A stretch of 64,000 nt of DNA, taken from Actinoallomurus iriomotensis (GTDB lineage: Bacteria; Actinomycetota; Actinomycetes; Streptosporangiales; Streptosporangiaceae). The position numbers and the translations under genes were made by a program. The stretch spans positions 124,001 to 188,000 of the forward strand of contig NZ_BSTJ01000004.1 of assembly GCF_030269445.1 (NCBI RefSeq), given 5' to 3'. This document shows, one piece after another, positions 22,181 to 33,272 of this stretch (its first letter is position 1; each line of letters opens with the position of its first letter). The notes under the pieces are model-generated. The model saw nothing but the letters and a program-made list of their open reading frames with translations. It was not told the DNA's origin and made no database searches.

Positions 22181-23546
22181 CCGGCGTCAGGTAGACACCG
22201 AACGCGTCGTGCGAGGCCTGGAAGGTGAAAGGCACGGTGACGGAGCCGCCGGCGGCGCTCATGTCCTGGTCGAGGACGACCGGGCGGGAGCCCAGCGGGG
22301 ACTGGTCCGGGATGCGGTAGACGGTGACGTGGACGCTGCCGTTGTTCGCCAGCCAGGGCACCGACGACAGCCCGCTGAACGTCACGGACGCGCCGCCGGT
22401 GTAGCCGCCCGAGTCCCCGATGACGGCGACGGCGCGTTTGTTCGCGCTGTCCTCCGCGGCGGAGATCGCCGTGCTGCCGACCTGCCCGGAGGTGGCGACC
22501 AGGCTGCCGGTGAGGTCGGCGTACGTGCGGAACGCCCACCAGTTGCCGGTGGCCGCGAAGCTACCGCCGTTCACCGCGACGATGCCGGTCAGGTTGGGAA
22601 TCAGGCAGCAGACCCAGTTGCCGCGCATCGCGTTGGTGTAGCCGGACTGGGCGAAGCGGGCCAGGTACCAGGCCGTCACTCCGGCGGTCTGCCGGTCCGC
22701 CGGCTGGTACTCGTTCGCCGACAGCGGGCGGCGCGTGATTCCGGCGGAGTCCAGCGCGCCGTTGAGGGCCTGTGACACGGCCACCGGGTCGTCGACGTCG
22801 CCCTCGTCGTGGTTGGTGATCTCGTCGGGCACCGTCCCGGCGGACTTGACGTGCGCCAGCCACGTCTGCCACTCGCTCCGGTTGCCGAGCGGGGTGAAGG
22901 CGAACGACGGCCCCACGATCTTCGCGTTCGGGGCGATGCGGCGGATCTCCCGGTACGCCGTGTCCCACATCTGGAAGTACTGGGTGCTGTTCACGCCTCG
23001 CGTCCAGAAGACGGAGATGTCCGGCTCGTTGTCGATGTCGTAGGCGAACTTCAGCCCCGACGCCTGGAGCGCGCCCACCGTGGCGTCGATGAAGCTCACC
23101 CAGTTGGAGCAGTCCCCGTTGTCACACGGATACACGGTGTTGGACGGCTGCCCTCCGTCCAGGCCGTACAGGTCGGTGACGATGACCTGGAACTCGGCGT
23201 TGTACGGAGCGAGCCGCCTGGCCTGCGCGATCACCGTGTTGACGTCCGTCTGCGTCTGGGAGCCGTACCGGTAGCCGTCCCCGATCCAGGCCCGGTTCAC
23301 GTGCCCGCCGGCGCGGTAGGCGTTGGGACGGAGCGGTTGCAGGTACTGGTCCGGCGGCTGCGTCCCGTCCTGGTTGACGCCGTACAGGAATCCCTCGCCG
23401 ACACCGGTCGACGGTCCGGTCGTGGCGGCCAGGTTCACGTTCATCGACTCGGTCGCGGCCTGAGCCGGCGCCGACAGGGGGATCAGCAACGCGAGGGCCG
23501 TGGCGGCCGCGGCCGCGAGGCGGCCGAGTCTTGCTCTCGAACTCAT
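21723..23546 (-). CDS. Putative secreted clan GH-A hydrolase with CBM13, family not assigned
   Basis: 607 residues, first gene of its operon. After a signal peptide (about 1-30) comes a catalytic-looking barrel with two candidate Glu residues: AYDIDNEPDIS (acid/base) and LSANEYQPAD (nucleophile). The segment STQYFQMWDTAYREIRRIAP is GH39-like and DNEPD recalls GH44, but neither family fits fully. A beta-sandwich region (about 370-460) and a cassette A CBM13 follow. ATG 23546 has GAAGGAAG upstream. Position at the head of an arabinofuranosidase-xylanase operon suggests a hemicellulose substrate. The function is not established. Confidence 0.75.
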   Translation of the reverse strand: MSSRARLGRLAAAAATALALLIPLSAPAQAATESMNVNLAATTGPSTGVGEGFLYGVNQDGTQPPDQYLQPLRPNAYRAGGHVNRAWIGDGYRYGSQTQTDVNTVIAQARRLAPYNAEFQVIVTDLYGLDGGQPSNTVYPCDNGDCSNWVSFIDATVGALQASGLKFAYDIDNEPDISVFWTRGVNSTQYFQMWDTAYREIRRIAPNAKIVGPSFAFTPLGNRSEWQTWLAHVKSAGTVPDEITNHDEGDVDDPVAVSQALNGALDSAGITRRPLSANEYQPADRQTAGVTAWYLARFAQSGYTNAMRGNWVCCLIPNLTGIVAVNGGSFAATGNWWAFRTYADLTGSLVATSGQVGSTAISAAEDSANKRAVAVIGDSGGYTGGASVTFSGLSSVPWLANNGSVHVTVYRIPDQSPLGSRPVVLDQDMSAAGGSVTVPFTFQASHDAFGVYLTPGSGGGTAGSFPSGYHQLVVGNNGLCLDVYGNSGASGAAIDQWSCNGQSNQQFQFVPGSNGFGELQAQNSGLVVAVSGGSTSQGVPDVVQQARDGGAGSMWKPVVQSDGSWAFQNQNSGLCLDVYGAGSNAGQQLDQWPCKNAAGGNQDFNPR

Positions 23547-23591
23547 CGGGCTTCCTTCGGTCCGGGCCGAACCGCGAGTGGCAGGATGTGT

Positions 23592-23649
23592 CGAACCGAT
23601 TCGCGAATCGATTCGCTGGGATGTTACGGCGGGGTTGAGTGGGGGTCAA
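23592..23649 (-). promoter_or_regulatory. Promoter and tandem operators of the clan-A hydrolase/GH54/GH10 operon
   Basis: On the minus strand TTGACC (23649-23644) and TAACAT (23626-23621) are 17 nt apart. Two abutting 12-mers follow: CGAATCGATTCG (23604-23615, perfect) and CGAACCGATTCG (23592-23603, one mismatch), placed at and just after the expected +1. Confidence 0.78.
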
Positions 23650-23832
23650 TGCCAGGTTTCGCCCTCGGGCCCGGCGCGATCGAACGGTGGCGGTCTTCCC
23701 TGGTAGAGGCCTTGCGGAGCAGGCATCGGCACCTCGGTTCGGGGCCGGCCGGCGTGAAAGTTTTCACGCCGGCCACGCCCGTCAGGCCGGGAAGGCGCTC
23801 GCACCGGAACGGCCACGCCAGGGGGCGGAGCG

Positions 23833-23887
23833 TTGCCCGGCAAAAAGTCGGGTGACTATACTCTTTCCTCGTCTACGAATCGATTCG
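23833..23887 (+). promoter_or_regulatory. Promoter and operator of the second LacI gene
   Basis: TTGCCC (23833-23838), an 18-nt spacer and TATACT (23857-23862) precede the perfect palindrome CGAATCGATTCG (23876-23887), which sits roughly 8-20 nt after the expected +1. The gene is therefore probably autoregulated. Confidence 0.75.
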
Positions 23888-23953
23888 ACTCGCGGCACCG
23901 ACCGCGCGCGCCGGTCGACAGGTCCACGGCCGCCGACGCCGCGAAGGAGCTTG

Positions 23954-24970
23954 ATGAACATCGGGGAGATCGCCCGCCGGTCCGGCGTATCGCGCAGCAC
24001 GGTGTCGTACGCCCTCAGCGGCAAGCGGTCCGTGTCCGAGGCGACCAGGCAGCGCATCCAGTCGGTCATCGACGAGTTGGGCTACCGGCCCAACGCCGCC
24101 GCCCGCGCGCTGAAGGAGGGTCGTACCCGCACCCTAGGACTGGTCGTCCCACCGGTCCGGGACCGGTTGACGTTCATGCAACTGGACTTCGTCGCCAGCG
24201 TCATGGCGGCCGCCGACCGCGCCGATCTCGACGTGCTGCTCTCCCCCGCGGCCGACGACCACGACCGCTCGTTCGAGCGGATCGTCGGCGGGCGCCGGGT
24301 GGACGGCGTGATCCTCATGGAGGTCCGCCTGAAGGATCCGCGCGTCGAGCGGCTGCGCGACATGGGGCTGCCGTTCGTCACCATCGGGCGCACCACGCGG
24401 CCGCAGGACACGTGCTGGGTCGACGTGGACTACGCGTCGCTGGCCGAACGATGCACGAACCATCTGGTCGACCTCGGGCACCGGCATCTCGCACTGGTCA
24501 ACCGGTCGGCCGAGCTGGTCGCCTCGGGCTACGGCCCCGCCCACCGAGCGCGCGAGGGCTTCAACGAGGCGGTCGCCCGCCGCGGCGTGGAAGGGTTCGA
24601 GTTCTGCTGCGCCGACAACGCGGCGGCCGGAGAGTCCTGCGTCCAGGAGATCCTGCGAACCCATCCCGAGGTGACCGCGGCGGTCACGGTCAACGAGGCG
24701 GCCCTGCCCGGGGTGCAGCGCGCGCTCGACCGCGCCGGCCTGGAGATCCCGGCGCGGTTCTCCGTGGCCGGCGTCGCCGCGCGGTACTGGGCCGAGCAGT
24801 TCCATCCCGAGCTCACCGCCGCCGACGTGCCGGCGGCCGACATGGGCGCGGCGGCCGTGGAGTTCCTCATCGGCCGTATCGCCGAGCCGGACTCCCCGCC
24901 CCCGCACCATCTGTTCACTCCGCCGATCTCGCTCCGGAACAGCACCGGTCCGGCACCCACGCCGCGCTGA
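23954..24970 (+). CDS. LacI family repressor of the secreted-enzyme operons
   Basis: 338-residue LacI protein paralogous to the one at 15.8 kb: HTH and hinge NIGEIARRSGVSRSTVSYAL and RPNAAARALKEGRTRTLGL, sensor ending FTPPISLRNST. ATG 23954 follows GAAGGAG. The recognition helix is identical to its paralogue's, yet its own promoter carries the CGAATCGATTCG palindrome that also precedes the 10.3 kb operon, the 23.5 kb operon and the beta-helix gene, with a variant at the GH59 gene. It probably represses all of these. The inducer is unknown. Confidence 0.93.
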   Translation: MNIGEIARRSGVSRSTVSYALSGKRSVSEATRQRIQSVIDELGYRPNAAARALKEGRTRTLGLVVPPVRDRLTFMQLDFVASVMAAADRADLDVLLSPAADDHDRSFERIVGGRRVDGVILMEVRLKDPRVERLRDMGLPFVTIGRTTRPQDTCWVDVDYASLAERCTNHLVDLGHRHLALVNRSAELVASGYGPAHRAREGFNEAVARRGVEGFEFCCADNAAAGESCVQEILRTHPEVTAAVTVNEAALPGVQRALDRAGLEIPARFSVAGVAARYWAEQFHPELTAADVPAADMGAAAVEFLIGRIAEPDSPPPHHLFTPPISLRNSTGPAPTPR

Positions 24971-25006
24971 ACCACCTGGCCGGCGTGGCACGGGGCGGCG
25001 AGCCGG

Positions 25007-25047
25007 GGCCGGTCCCCGGCCCGCCGGCGGCGGACCGGGGACCGGCC
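25007..25047. terminator. Terminator between convergent LacI and GH59 genes
   Basis: Perfect 13-bp inverted repeat GGCCGGTCCCCGG / CCGGGGACCGGCC with a 15-nt loop between the two convergent stop codons. Confidence 0.75.
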
Positions 25048-25062
25048 GATCAGCTCGCGGGG

Positions 25063-27510
<2,448 letters not shown>

Positions 27511-27547
27511 TCATTCGCATCACCTGTTCGACATCTCGTACAGATGT

Positions 27548-27594
27548 CGAACCGATTCGGCCTGGACGTTAAATGCGTAGGTCGGGCGTGTCAA
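27548..27594 (-). promoter_or_regulatory. Promoter and operator of the GH59 gene
   Basis: On the minus strand TTGACA (27594-27589), 17 nt, TAACGT (27571-27566), then CGAACCGATTCG (27548-27559), a one-mismatch form of the palindrome. Confidence 0.72.
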
Positions 27595-27656
27595 TGAGCT
27601 TTCATGACTTACCAGAGCCGACGGCGCATGAGACCCGTGAACGCCGGTGGAAGCCG

Positions 27657-27717
27657 TTGACCCGGATCGGCGCCGGCCGTAGCATCCGCTCGAAACCGCG
27701 CCTAGCGAATCGATTCG
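27657..27717 (+). promoter_or_regulatory. Promoter and operator of the beta-helix hydrolase gene
   Basis: TTGACC (27657-27662), 17 nt, TAGCAT (27680-27685), then the perfect palindrome CGAATCGATTCG (27706-27717) about 14 nt after the expected +1. Confidence 0.75.
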
Positions 27718-27758
27718 ACATAGCGCCGCGATCGACGACCGACCTGGGAGGCCCGCCA

Positions 27759-30152
27759 ATGTCTTCGTCTCCGTTCCTGAGACGCCGGAGGGCACCCGCC
27801 GCCCTCAGAGCGGCCGCGGTCGGGCTGCTCGCGGCGGCCGCCCTGATCGTTCCCGCGGCTTCCGCCTCGGCGGCGACCACGACGATCTACGCGTCGCCGT
27901 CGGGGAGCGGCAGCGCGTGTTCGGCCGGGCAGCCCTGTTCACTGGCGGGAGCGCAGGCAGCGGTCCGATCGATGAACGGCTCGATGTCCGGCGATATCGC
28001 GGTAGAGCTCGCCGACGGGGTCTACCGGCAGACCTCGCCGCTGCGGTTCACCGCCGCCGACTCCGGTACCGGCGGCCACACGGTCAGCTGGCAGGCGGCG
28101 TCCGGCGCGCATCCGGTGATCAGCGGCGCGAAGGCGGTCACCGGGTGGAGCCTCGCCGACTCGTCCAAGAACATCTGGAAGGCGAACGTCGGAACCGGCG
28201 TCGACACCCGGCAGCTGTACGTCGACGGTGCACCGGCCACGCGTGCGCGCACCAGCGTGAACCGGTCGGACTTCACCTTCACCGCCACCGGCATGCGGTT
28301 CTCCAACAGCGCCCTGAGCTATCTGAACAACCTGACCGGCCAGAACCGCGTCGAGGTCGAAAGTGTCGGTTCGTTCACCGACCGGTACTCGCCCGTGCAG
28401 AGCATCGGCGGCGACGTTCTGACGATGCAGCAGCCGGCGTGGAACAACAACAACTTCGGCTACGACACGCTGAGCAGCCCGTTCCGGGCCGGCCCCCTGT
28501 ACCTGGAGAACGCCTACGAGTTCCTCGACTCGCCCGGCGAGTGGTATCTCAACACCACGACGGGCACCCTCTACTACATCCCGCGTTCCGGGCAGAGCAT
28601 GAGCAGCGCCGATGTCGAGTTGCCGCTGCTGCAGTCGCTGCTCGACGTCGGTGGCACCTACGACTCACCCGCTCACGACCTCGCCTTCACCGGCATCACC
28701 TTCACCGGCACGAGCTGGCTGGGCCCGAGCGGCGGCCAGGGGTACGCCGACCAGCAGACCGGCGCCTACCTGTCCGGCGACCGGTCCTGGCCCGCGTTCG
28801 GCTCCTGTAACTCCGGCTGCACCCAGTTCGAGGCCGCCCGGCCGCACTGGAGCCAGATGCCCGCGGCGGTCCAGGTGTCCGCGGCGAGCGGCATCACGTT
28901 CGGCCGCGACCAGTTCGTCGACCTCGGCCAGAACGCGGTGGGCATCGGGAACGACGCGAACGCCCACGCCAGCGGTGTCGGCCTGGGCACCGCCTCCGTC
29001 ACCGTCAGCGGTTCGGTCTTCACCGGCGACGCGGCCGGCGCCATCGTCGCGGGCGGTGTGCAGGCCGACGCGCACCACCCCGGCGACCAGCGGATGGTCA
29101 ACAAGAACCTCACGATCAGCGACAACGTCGTCCACGACATCGGCCTGGACTATCGCGGCATCACCTCGTTCCTGCCAACGTACGTCACGAACGCCACGAT
29201 CACTCACAACGAGGTGTACAACATGCCGTACTCCGGCATCTCGGTCGGCTTCGGCTGGGGTGCCAACGACGCCGGCGGCAGCAACGACTACGCCAACCGC
29301 GGCCTGTACAACTACCAGCCGCGCTACAGCACGGCGACGACCGCGTCGAACGACCAGATCACCGGCAACTACGTGCACGACGTCATGCAACAGATGAACG
29401 ACGGCGGATGCGTCTACACGCTCTCGGCGAACCCGGGCGGGGTCATCAGCGGCAACTACTGCCTGCGGACGAACGGCTACTTCGGCCTGTACTTCGATGA
29501 GGGATCGCGGTATTTCACCGCTTCGGGGAACGTCTTCTCCTCCGTCGGCGGAACCTGGGCGGTCGAGAACGCCAACGGCAACAACAACACCGGAACCCTG
29601 ACCCTCGCCGGCAACTGGTACAGCAACGGCGGGACCAACATCAACAATGGCGACCGCGGCAACTCGGTGTCCGGCAACACGCTGGTGAGCAACAACACCT
29701 GGCCGTCGGGCGCGCAGTCGGTGATGGCGGCCGCGGGAGTCCGGCCCGGCGACGGCGGCGGCCCGGCCACCGGCGTACTGCGCGGCACCGGCTCCGGCCG
29801 GTGCCTGGACGTGCCGAACGGGTCCCAGAGCGACGGCACCTACCTGCAGATCTACGACTGCAACGGCGGTGCGGGCCAGCAGTGGACCCTCAATGCGAGC
29901 AACGAGCTGACGGTGTACGGCGGGAAGTGCCTGGACGTGCCGAACAACGCCACCAGCCCGGGCACGCGGGTGGAGATCTGGACCTGCAACGGCGGAGCGA
30001 ACCAGCAGTGGCACCTGAACGCCGACGGCACCGTGGTCGGCGTGGGCTCGGGGCTGTGCCTGGACGTCACGGGCCAGGCCACCGCCAACGGCACCGCCGT
30101 GGAGATCTGGACCTGCAACGGCCAGGGCAACCAGAAGTGGAGTCGCAGCTGA
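27759..30152 (+). CDS. Secreted right-handed beta-helix glycosidase (GH120/GH141-like) with CBM13
   Basis: 797 residues: signal peptide (about 1-38), then a start typical of parallel beta-helix enzymes (TIYASPSGSGSACSAGQPCS) and many short repeated strands such as NLTISDNVVHDIG and ATITHNEVYNMPYSGISVG. The fold and the insertion between helix rungs resemble GH120 xylosidases and GH141 enzymes; family is not certain. CBM13 occupies about 675-797. ATG 27759 follows GGGAGG (8 nt). It is the only enzyme gene of the locus on the plus strand. Confidence 0.8.
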   Translation: MSSSPFLRRRRAPAALRAAAVGLLAAAALIVPAASASAATTTIYASPSGSGSACSAGQPCSLAGAQAAVRSMNGSMSGDIAVELADGVYRQTSPLRFTAADSGTGGHTVSWQAASGAHPVISGAKAVTGWSLADSSKNIWKANVGTGVDTRQLYVDGAPATRARTSVNRSDFTFTATGMRFSNSALSYLNNLTGQNRVEVESVGSFTDRYSPVQSIGGDVLTMQQPAWNNNNFGYDTLSSPFRAGPLYLENAYEFLDSPGEWYLNTTTGTLYYIPRSGQSMSSADVELPLLQSLLDVGGTYDSPAHDLAFTGITFTGTSWLGPSGGQGYADQQTGAYLSGDRSWPAFGSCNSGCTQFEAARPHWSQMPAAVQVSAASGITFGRDQFVDLGQNAVGIGNDANAHASGVGLGTASVTVSGSVFTGDAAGAIVAGGVQADAHHPGDQRMVNKNLTISDNVVHDIGLDYRGITSFLPTYVTNATITHNEVYNMPYSGISVGFGWGANDAGGSNDYANRGLYNYQPRYSTATTASNDQITGNYVHDVMQQMNDGGCVYTLSANPGGVISGNYCLRTNGYFGLYFDEGSRYFTASGNVFSSVGGTWAVENANGNNNTGTLTLAGNWYSNGGTNINNGDRGNSVSGNTLVSNNTWPSGAQSVMAAAGVRPGDGGGPATGVLRGTGSGRCLDVPNGSQSDGTYLQIYDCNGGAGQQWTLNASNELTVYGGKCLDVPNNATSPGTRVEIWTCNGGANQQWHLNADGTVVGVGSGLCLDVTGQATANGTAVEIWTCNGQGNQKWSRS

Positions 30153-30167
30153 CCTGACCGGCGTGCC

Positions 30168-30233
30168 TCATCCAGACGCGCCGGTGACCACCGCGAGCCT
30201 TCCGTTCGGTGCGAAGGCTCGCGGATCGGTCAT
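30168..30233 (-). pseudogene. Truncated SDR dehydrogenase (first 21 codons only)
   Basis: The ATG overlaps the stop of the zinc dehydrogenase gene (ATGA, 30230-30233), exactly as in a coupled operon. The product begins like an SDR enzyme with its nucleotide-binding motif, GRLAVVTGASG, and stops right there (expected continuation GGIG). The remaining 230 or so codons are missing. The break lies 16 bp from the stop of the beta-helix gene, so it probably marks a deletion or insertion junction. Confidence 0.7.
30193..30222. terminator. Possible terminator inside the SDR stump
   Basis: 9-bp inverted repeat GCGAGCCTT / AAGGCTCGC with a 12-nt loop between convergent transcription units. Confidence 0.5.
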
Positions 30234-31276
30234 CGCGAGTCCGCCTTCTCGTTCGTCCTGCAGTCGACCAGGACCTTCATGACGTCCGCCCGGGATTCGA
30301 GCGCCGCGAACGCCTGCGCCGCCCGATCGAGGGGTTCGATCCGCGAGATCAGCGCTCGGGCGGGGATCTCCCCCTCGGCGATGAGACCGACGGCCGTCTC
30401 GAAGTCGGCCCGGTCGTACAGGCGCGCGCCGAGCAGGGTCAGTTCGCGCCAGAAGAAACGGTGGAGGCTGATCTCCCGCGCGACGGGGTGAATGGCGACC
30501 TGAACCATGCGGCCGCGGGCGGCCAGCGCGTCGACGGCGGCGGTGACGCCGGCCGCCGTGCCGGAGACCTCGAACGCCGCAGCGGCACCCGCTCCGCCGG
30601 TCCATCGCTCGACGAACTCGGCGAGGTCGCCTCCGCCCGGATCGGCGCAGGTCAGACCGAGTCCCTCGGCGACGGAGCGCCGGTACGGGTCCGGTTCCAC
30701 CAGCAGCACGCCCGCCCCGGACCGCCGGGCGACGATCGCGATGAGCAGCCCGATCGGGCCGCCGCCGACCACGACCGCCTGCTCCCCCGGCCGTAGCTCC
30801 GCGCGCCGTACGTCGTGTGCGGCCACGGCGGTGGGCTCGACGAGGGCGGCGTGCTCCAGGGCCAGGTCCGTGGGGAGCCGGACCAGCGTGGACGCGGGCA
30901 CGGTCCAGCTGTTCTGCAGGGATCCCGCCGCGTCGATGCCGAGGAAGACCAGACGGTGACAGAGGTGCGCGTGGCCCGCACGGCAGGCCGGGCAGGTCCG
31001 GCAGGGAACCAGCGGCATGACGGTGACGGGGTCCCCCGGCCGCCAGTCACGAACGCCGGCGCCGACCTGCGCGATCCGGCCCGACATCTCGTGGCCGATG
31101 ACACAGGGCGGGTCGACTCGGCCGTCCATGTCGCCGTGGAGAATGTGCAGGTCGGTGCCGCAGATCCCGGTGTAGGCGACGTCGACGCGGACCTGTCCCG
31201 GCGACGGTGGCGTCGGCTCGGCGGGGTCGATCCGCAGCCGTCGCTCCCCGGCGTAGGCGACGCGTCGAGCGGTCAC
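30230..31276 (-). CDS. Zinc-dependent alcohol/polyol dehydrogenase (MDR family)
   Basis: 348-residue medium-chain dehydrogenase. Catalytic-zinc ligands are seen in GICGTDLH and GHEMSGR, the structural zinc Cys cluster in VPCRTCPACRAGHAHLC, and the NAD(P) site in VVVGGGPIGLL. GTG 31276 overlaps the stop of the upstream gene (GTGA). In a sugar-import operon it likely oxidises a sugar, sugar alcohol or glycoside; the SDR gene that should follow is only a stump. Confidence 0.88.
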   Translation of the reverse strand: MTARRVAYAGERRLRIDPAEPTPPSPGQVRVDVAYTGICGTDLHILHGDMDGRVDPPCVIGHEMSGRIAQVGAGVRDWRPGDPVTVMPLVPCRTCPACRAGHAHLCHRLVFLGIDAAGSLQNSWTVPASTLVRLPTDLALEHAALVEPTAVAAHDVRRAELRPGEQAVVVGGGPIGLLIAIVARRSGAGVLLVEPDPYRRSVAEGLGLTCADPGGGDLAEFVERWTGGAGAAAAFEVSGTAAGVTAAVDALAARGRMVQVAIHPVAREISLHRFFWRELTLLGARLYDRADFETAVGLIAEGEIPARALISRIEPLDRAAQAFAALESRADVMKVLVDCRTNEKADSR

Positions 31277-33243
31277 GAGTCCTCCCCTTCGCGGAGTGAC
31301 GTCGCGTGCGGGGAGGAGTGGCCCTCGCGCTCCTGCGTGTCGAACGGCGTGCGATACGACGGGGGGCGCGTACGCAGGTCGAGATCCAGCGTGAGGCGGA
31401 TCCGGGTCGACCTGGGCAGCTCCACGAGAAGCCAGGGGCCGTCGACGTCGATCTCCTCCGATGCCACGACCGGCCGGCGGTGCCCGTAGTCGTACATGTC
31501 GCCGATCCAGGACGGGTCGTCGCAGACCGTGTGGCGCACCGTGCCGATGGTGTGCTCCGCGAACGCCCCGGCCTGCACGATGACGCGGCGTGCCGACCGC
31601 GGGTCGAGGTTCACCAGGTCGACGACGGTCGCCTCCGGATCGATGCGGGACACCAGGGCCGCGACCTCGGGGGGAAGGCCCGGGCGCCGCGCGTCGGCGT
31701 CGTAGTAGCGCACCCGCGCCTGCTGCAGGCCGCCGTTGTAGACGACCTGCGGGCCGCCCCAGGTCAGCTGAACGAGGGCCTCGGTGACCACCGGGTTCGA
31801 CTGCTGCCAAACGTGGATGTCGGCCTCGGGCACGTCCATGCCGCGATATCGCTCCATGCGGGTCAGGCGATGCCGCACCTGAGCCTGCGCGGCGGCGAGG
31901 ATCCGTTCCGGGTAGCCGGGATCGTCGCCGGCGAGGAAGGCGAACCAGGGCTCCTCGTGCCCGGCCTCCTCCTTGCTGCGAAACGGCCGGACGGTCCGCC
32001 AGTCGTAGCCGGAGGCCGCCCGCAGCCGCTCGATGCGCTCCCGGTCGGCGTCGGACGCGGAGTGGTGCCACAGCGCGATGGGCACCGCCATCAACATGGG
32101 GTTGTAGTCGAACCAGCCGCGGTCACCGTACCGGAACGGCACGTGCAGCGTGGGTGTGCGGACGTCCTCCTCGAGCTGGACGGTCCACTTCGACTCCAGG
32201 CTGGAATCGGCCTCGGTGAAGGCCAGCACCTCGCCGCGGGCGATGATCTCGTCCAGCGCCGGGCGTACGAGGTCGAGGTGAGCATCGTCGCCGGTCGCGC
32301 CGGCGGCGGCGAGGGCGCCGACGATGGCGGCGTGCCCGACGCTGTACCAGCCGTGCGGCCAGGACCAGCCGTAGTGGCCGCCGTACCAGCGGCCTTCGAG
32401 CAGGCCGCCGACCGTGCCGTCCGGGGCGACGTTGTCGGGCAGTACGCCGCCGTTGGCGGCGGCGCGCTCGCGCCACGCGCCGACGTACTCGGCGATCCAG
32501 TCCCGGTATCGCGACTCACCGGACAGCGTCCAGGCGTTGAGGACGAGCCCTGCGGCGGCCAGGTTGACCGCGGTGTCGCCGGTGCCCATGCGGCGACGCA
32601 TCTCCTCGCCGAGCCGCGGGTCGCGATCCGGCGCTTCCGGCTCGGCGCCGGGCGGCAGCACCCACTCAAGCGGGAAGCCGTACGTCCGCGCCTCTTTGGG
32701 CAGCCAGGGATAGGCGTCGCCGTCGAAGAGCCCTTCCCTCCGCGGGTCGCTGCCGTTGTGGGGCCGGCGGATGACGCGGTGCGCGGGATCGTAGTTGCCG
32801 TGCGCCGGGTCGACGTACAGATCCGCGAACCGCAGCGCTCGCTCCGTCCAGCGCTCGGGCGCGGCCATGCACAGGAAGTAGAACAGCAGCAGGCTCTCGC
32901 CTTGGTGGAACCAGTCGTAGCCGCGTTCGTACTCCTCATGCAGCATGCCCAGTTCGGTGAGCTGCCGGGTGACTCCCTCCCAGTGCCGTTCGGACGCGGC
33001 GAGCAGGTCGTCGGCCCCGCCGAGGAGGTAGAGCTGGGGCCAGTTGAAGAAGGTCTCGTAGAAGTCGTCCACGCCATCGCGTGAGGTGAGCCGGTCGTGG
33101 TAGAGCAGCCGCCCGTCCGGGCCGGTGAAGTCGCGCGCGAACCGGCGCCAGGCGTGATCGAGCAGGTCGAACAGCCAGCGCTGCGCTATCGCCCAGCCCG
33201 GCGGTTCGAGCAGCGGTACCGAGGCCGTGATGACGGGATGCAT
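31273..33243 (-). CDS. Uncharacterised cytoplasmic protein, probable alpha-helical-barrel glycosidase
   Basis: 656 residues without signal peptide or membrane segments. The first 400 residues are helical with Trp- and acid-rich motifs such as FFNWPQLYLLGGADDLL, ERGYDWFHQGESLLLFYF, PHNGSDPRREGLFDGDAYPW and GGHYGWSWPHGW, the look of an (alpha/alpha) toroid enzyme. A beta-rich C-terminal part follows. I do not recognise the family. ATG 33243 has GGAGAG upstream. It sits between importer permeases and a dehydrogenase, so action on an imported glycoside is a reasonable guess. Confidence 0.75.
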   Translation of the reverse strand: MHPVITASVPLLEPPGWAIAQRWLFDLLDHAWRRFARDFTGPDGRLLYHDRLTSRDGVDDFYETFFNWPQLYLLGGADDLLAASERHWEGVTRQLTELGMLHEEYERGYDWFHQGESLLLFYFLCMAAPERWTERALRFADLYVDPAHGNYDPAHRVIRRPHNGSDPRREGLFDGDAYPWLPKEARTYGFPLEWVLPPGAEPEAPDRDPRLGEEMRRRMGTGDTAVNLAAAGLVLNAWTLSGESRYRDWIAEYVGAWRERAAANGGVLPDNVAPDGTVGGLLEGRWYGGHYGWSWPHGWYSVGHAAIVGALAAAGATGDDAHLDLVRPALDEIIARGEVLAFTEADSSLESKWTVQLEEDVRTPTLHVPFRYGDRGWFDYNPMLMAVPIALWHHSASDADRERIERLRAASGYDWRTVRPFRSKEEAGHEEPWFAFLAGDDPGYPERILAAAQAQVRHRLTRMERYRGMDVPEADIHVWQQSNPVVTEALVQLTWGGPQVVYNGGLQQARVRYYDADARRPGLPPEVAALVSRIDPEATVVDLVNLDPRSARRVIVQAGAFAEHTIGTVRHTVCDDPSWIGDMYDYGHRRPVVASEEIDVDGPWLLVELPRSTRIRLTLDLDLRTRPPSYRTPFDTQEREGHSSPHATSLREGEDS

Positions 33244-33272
33244 CCGGGACTCTCCATTCCGGGGCGCGGGGA

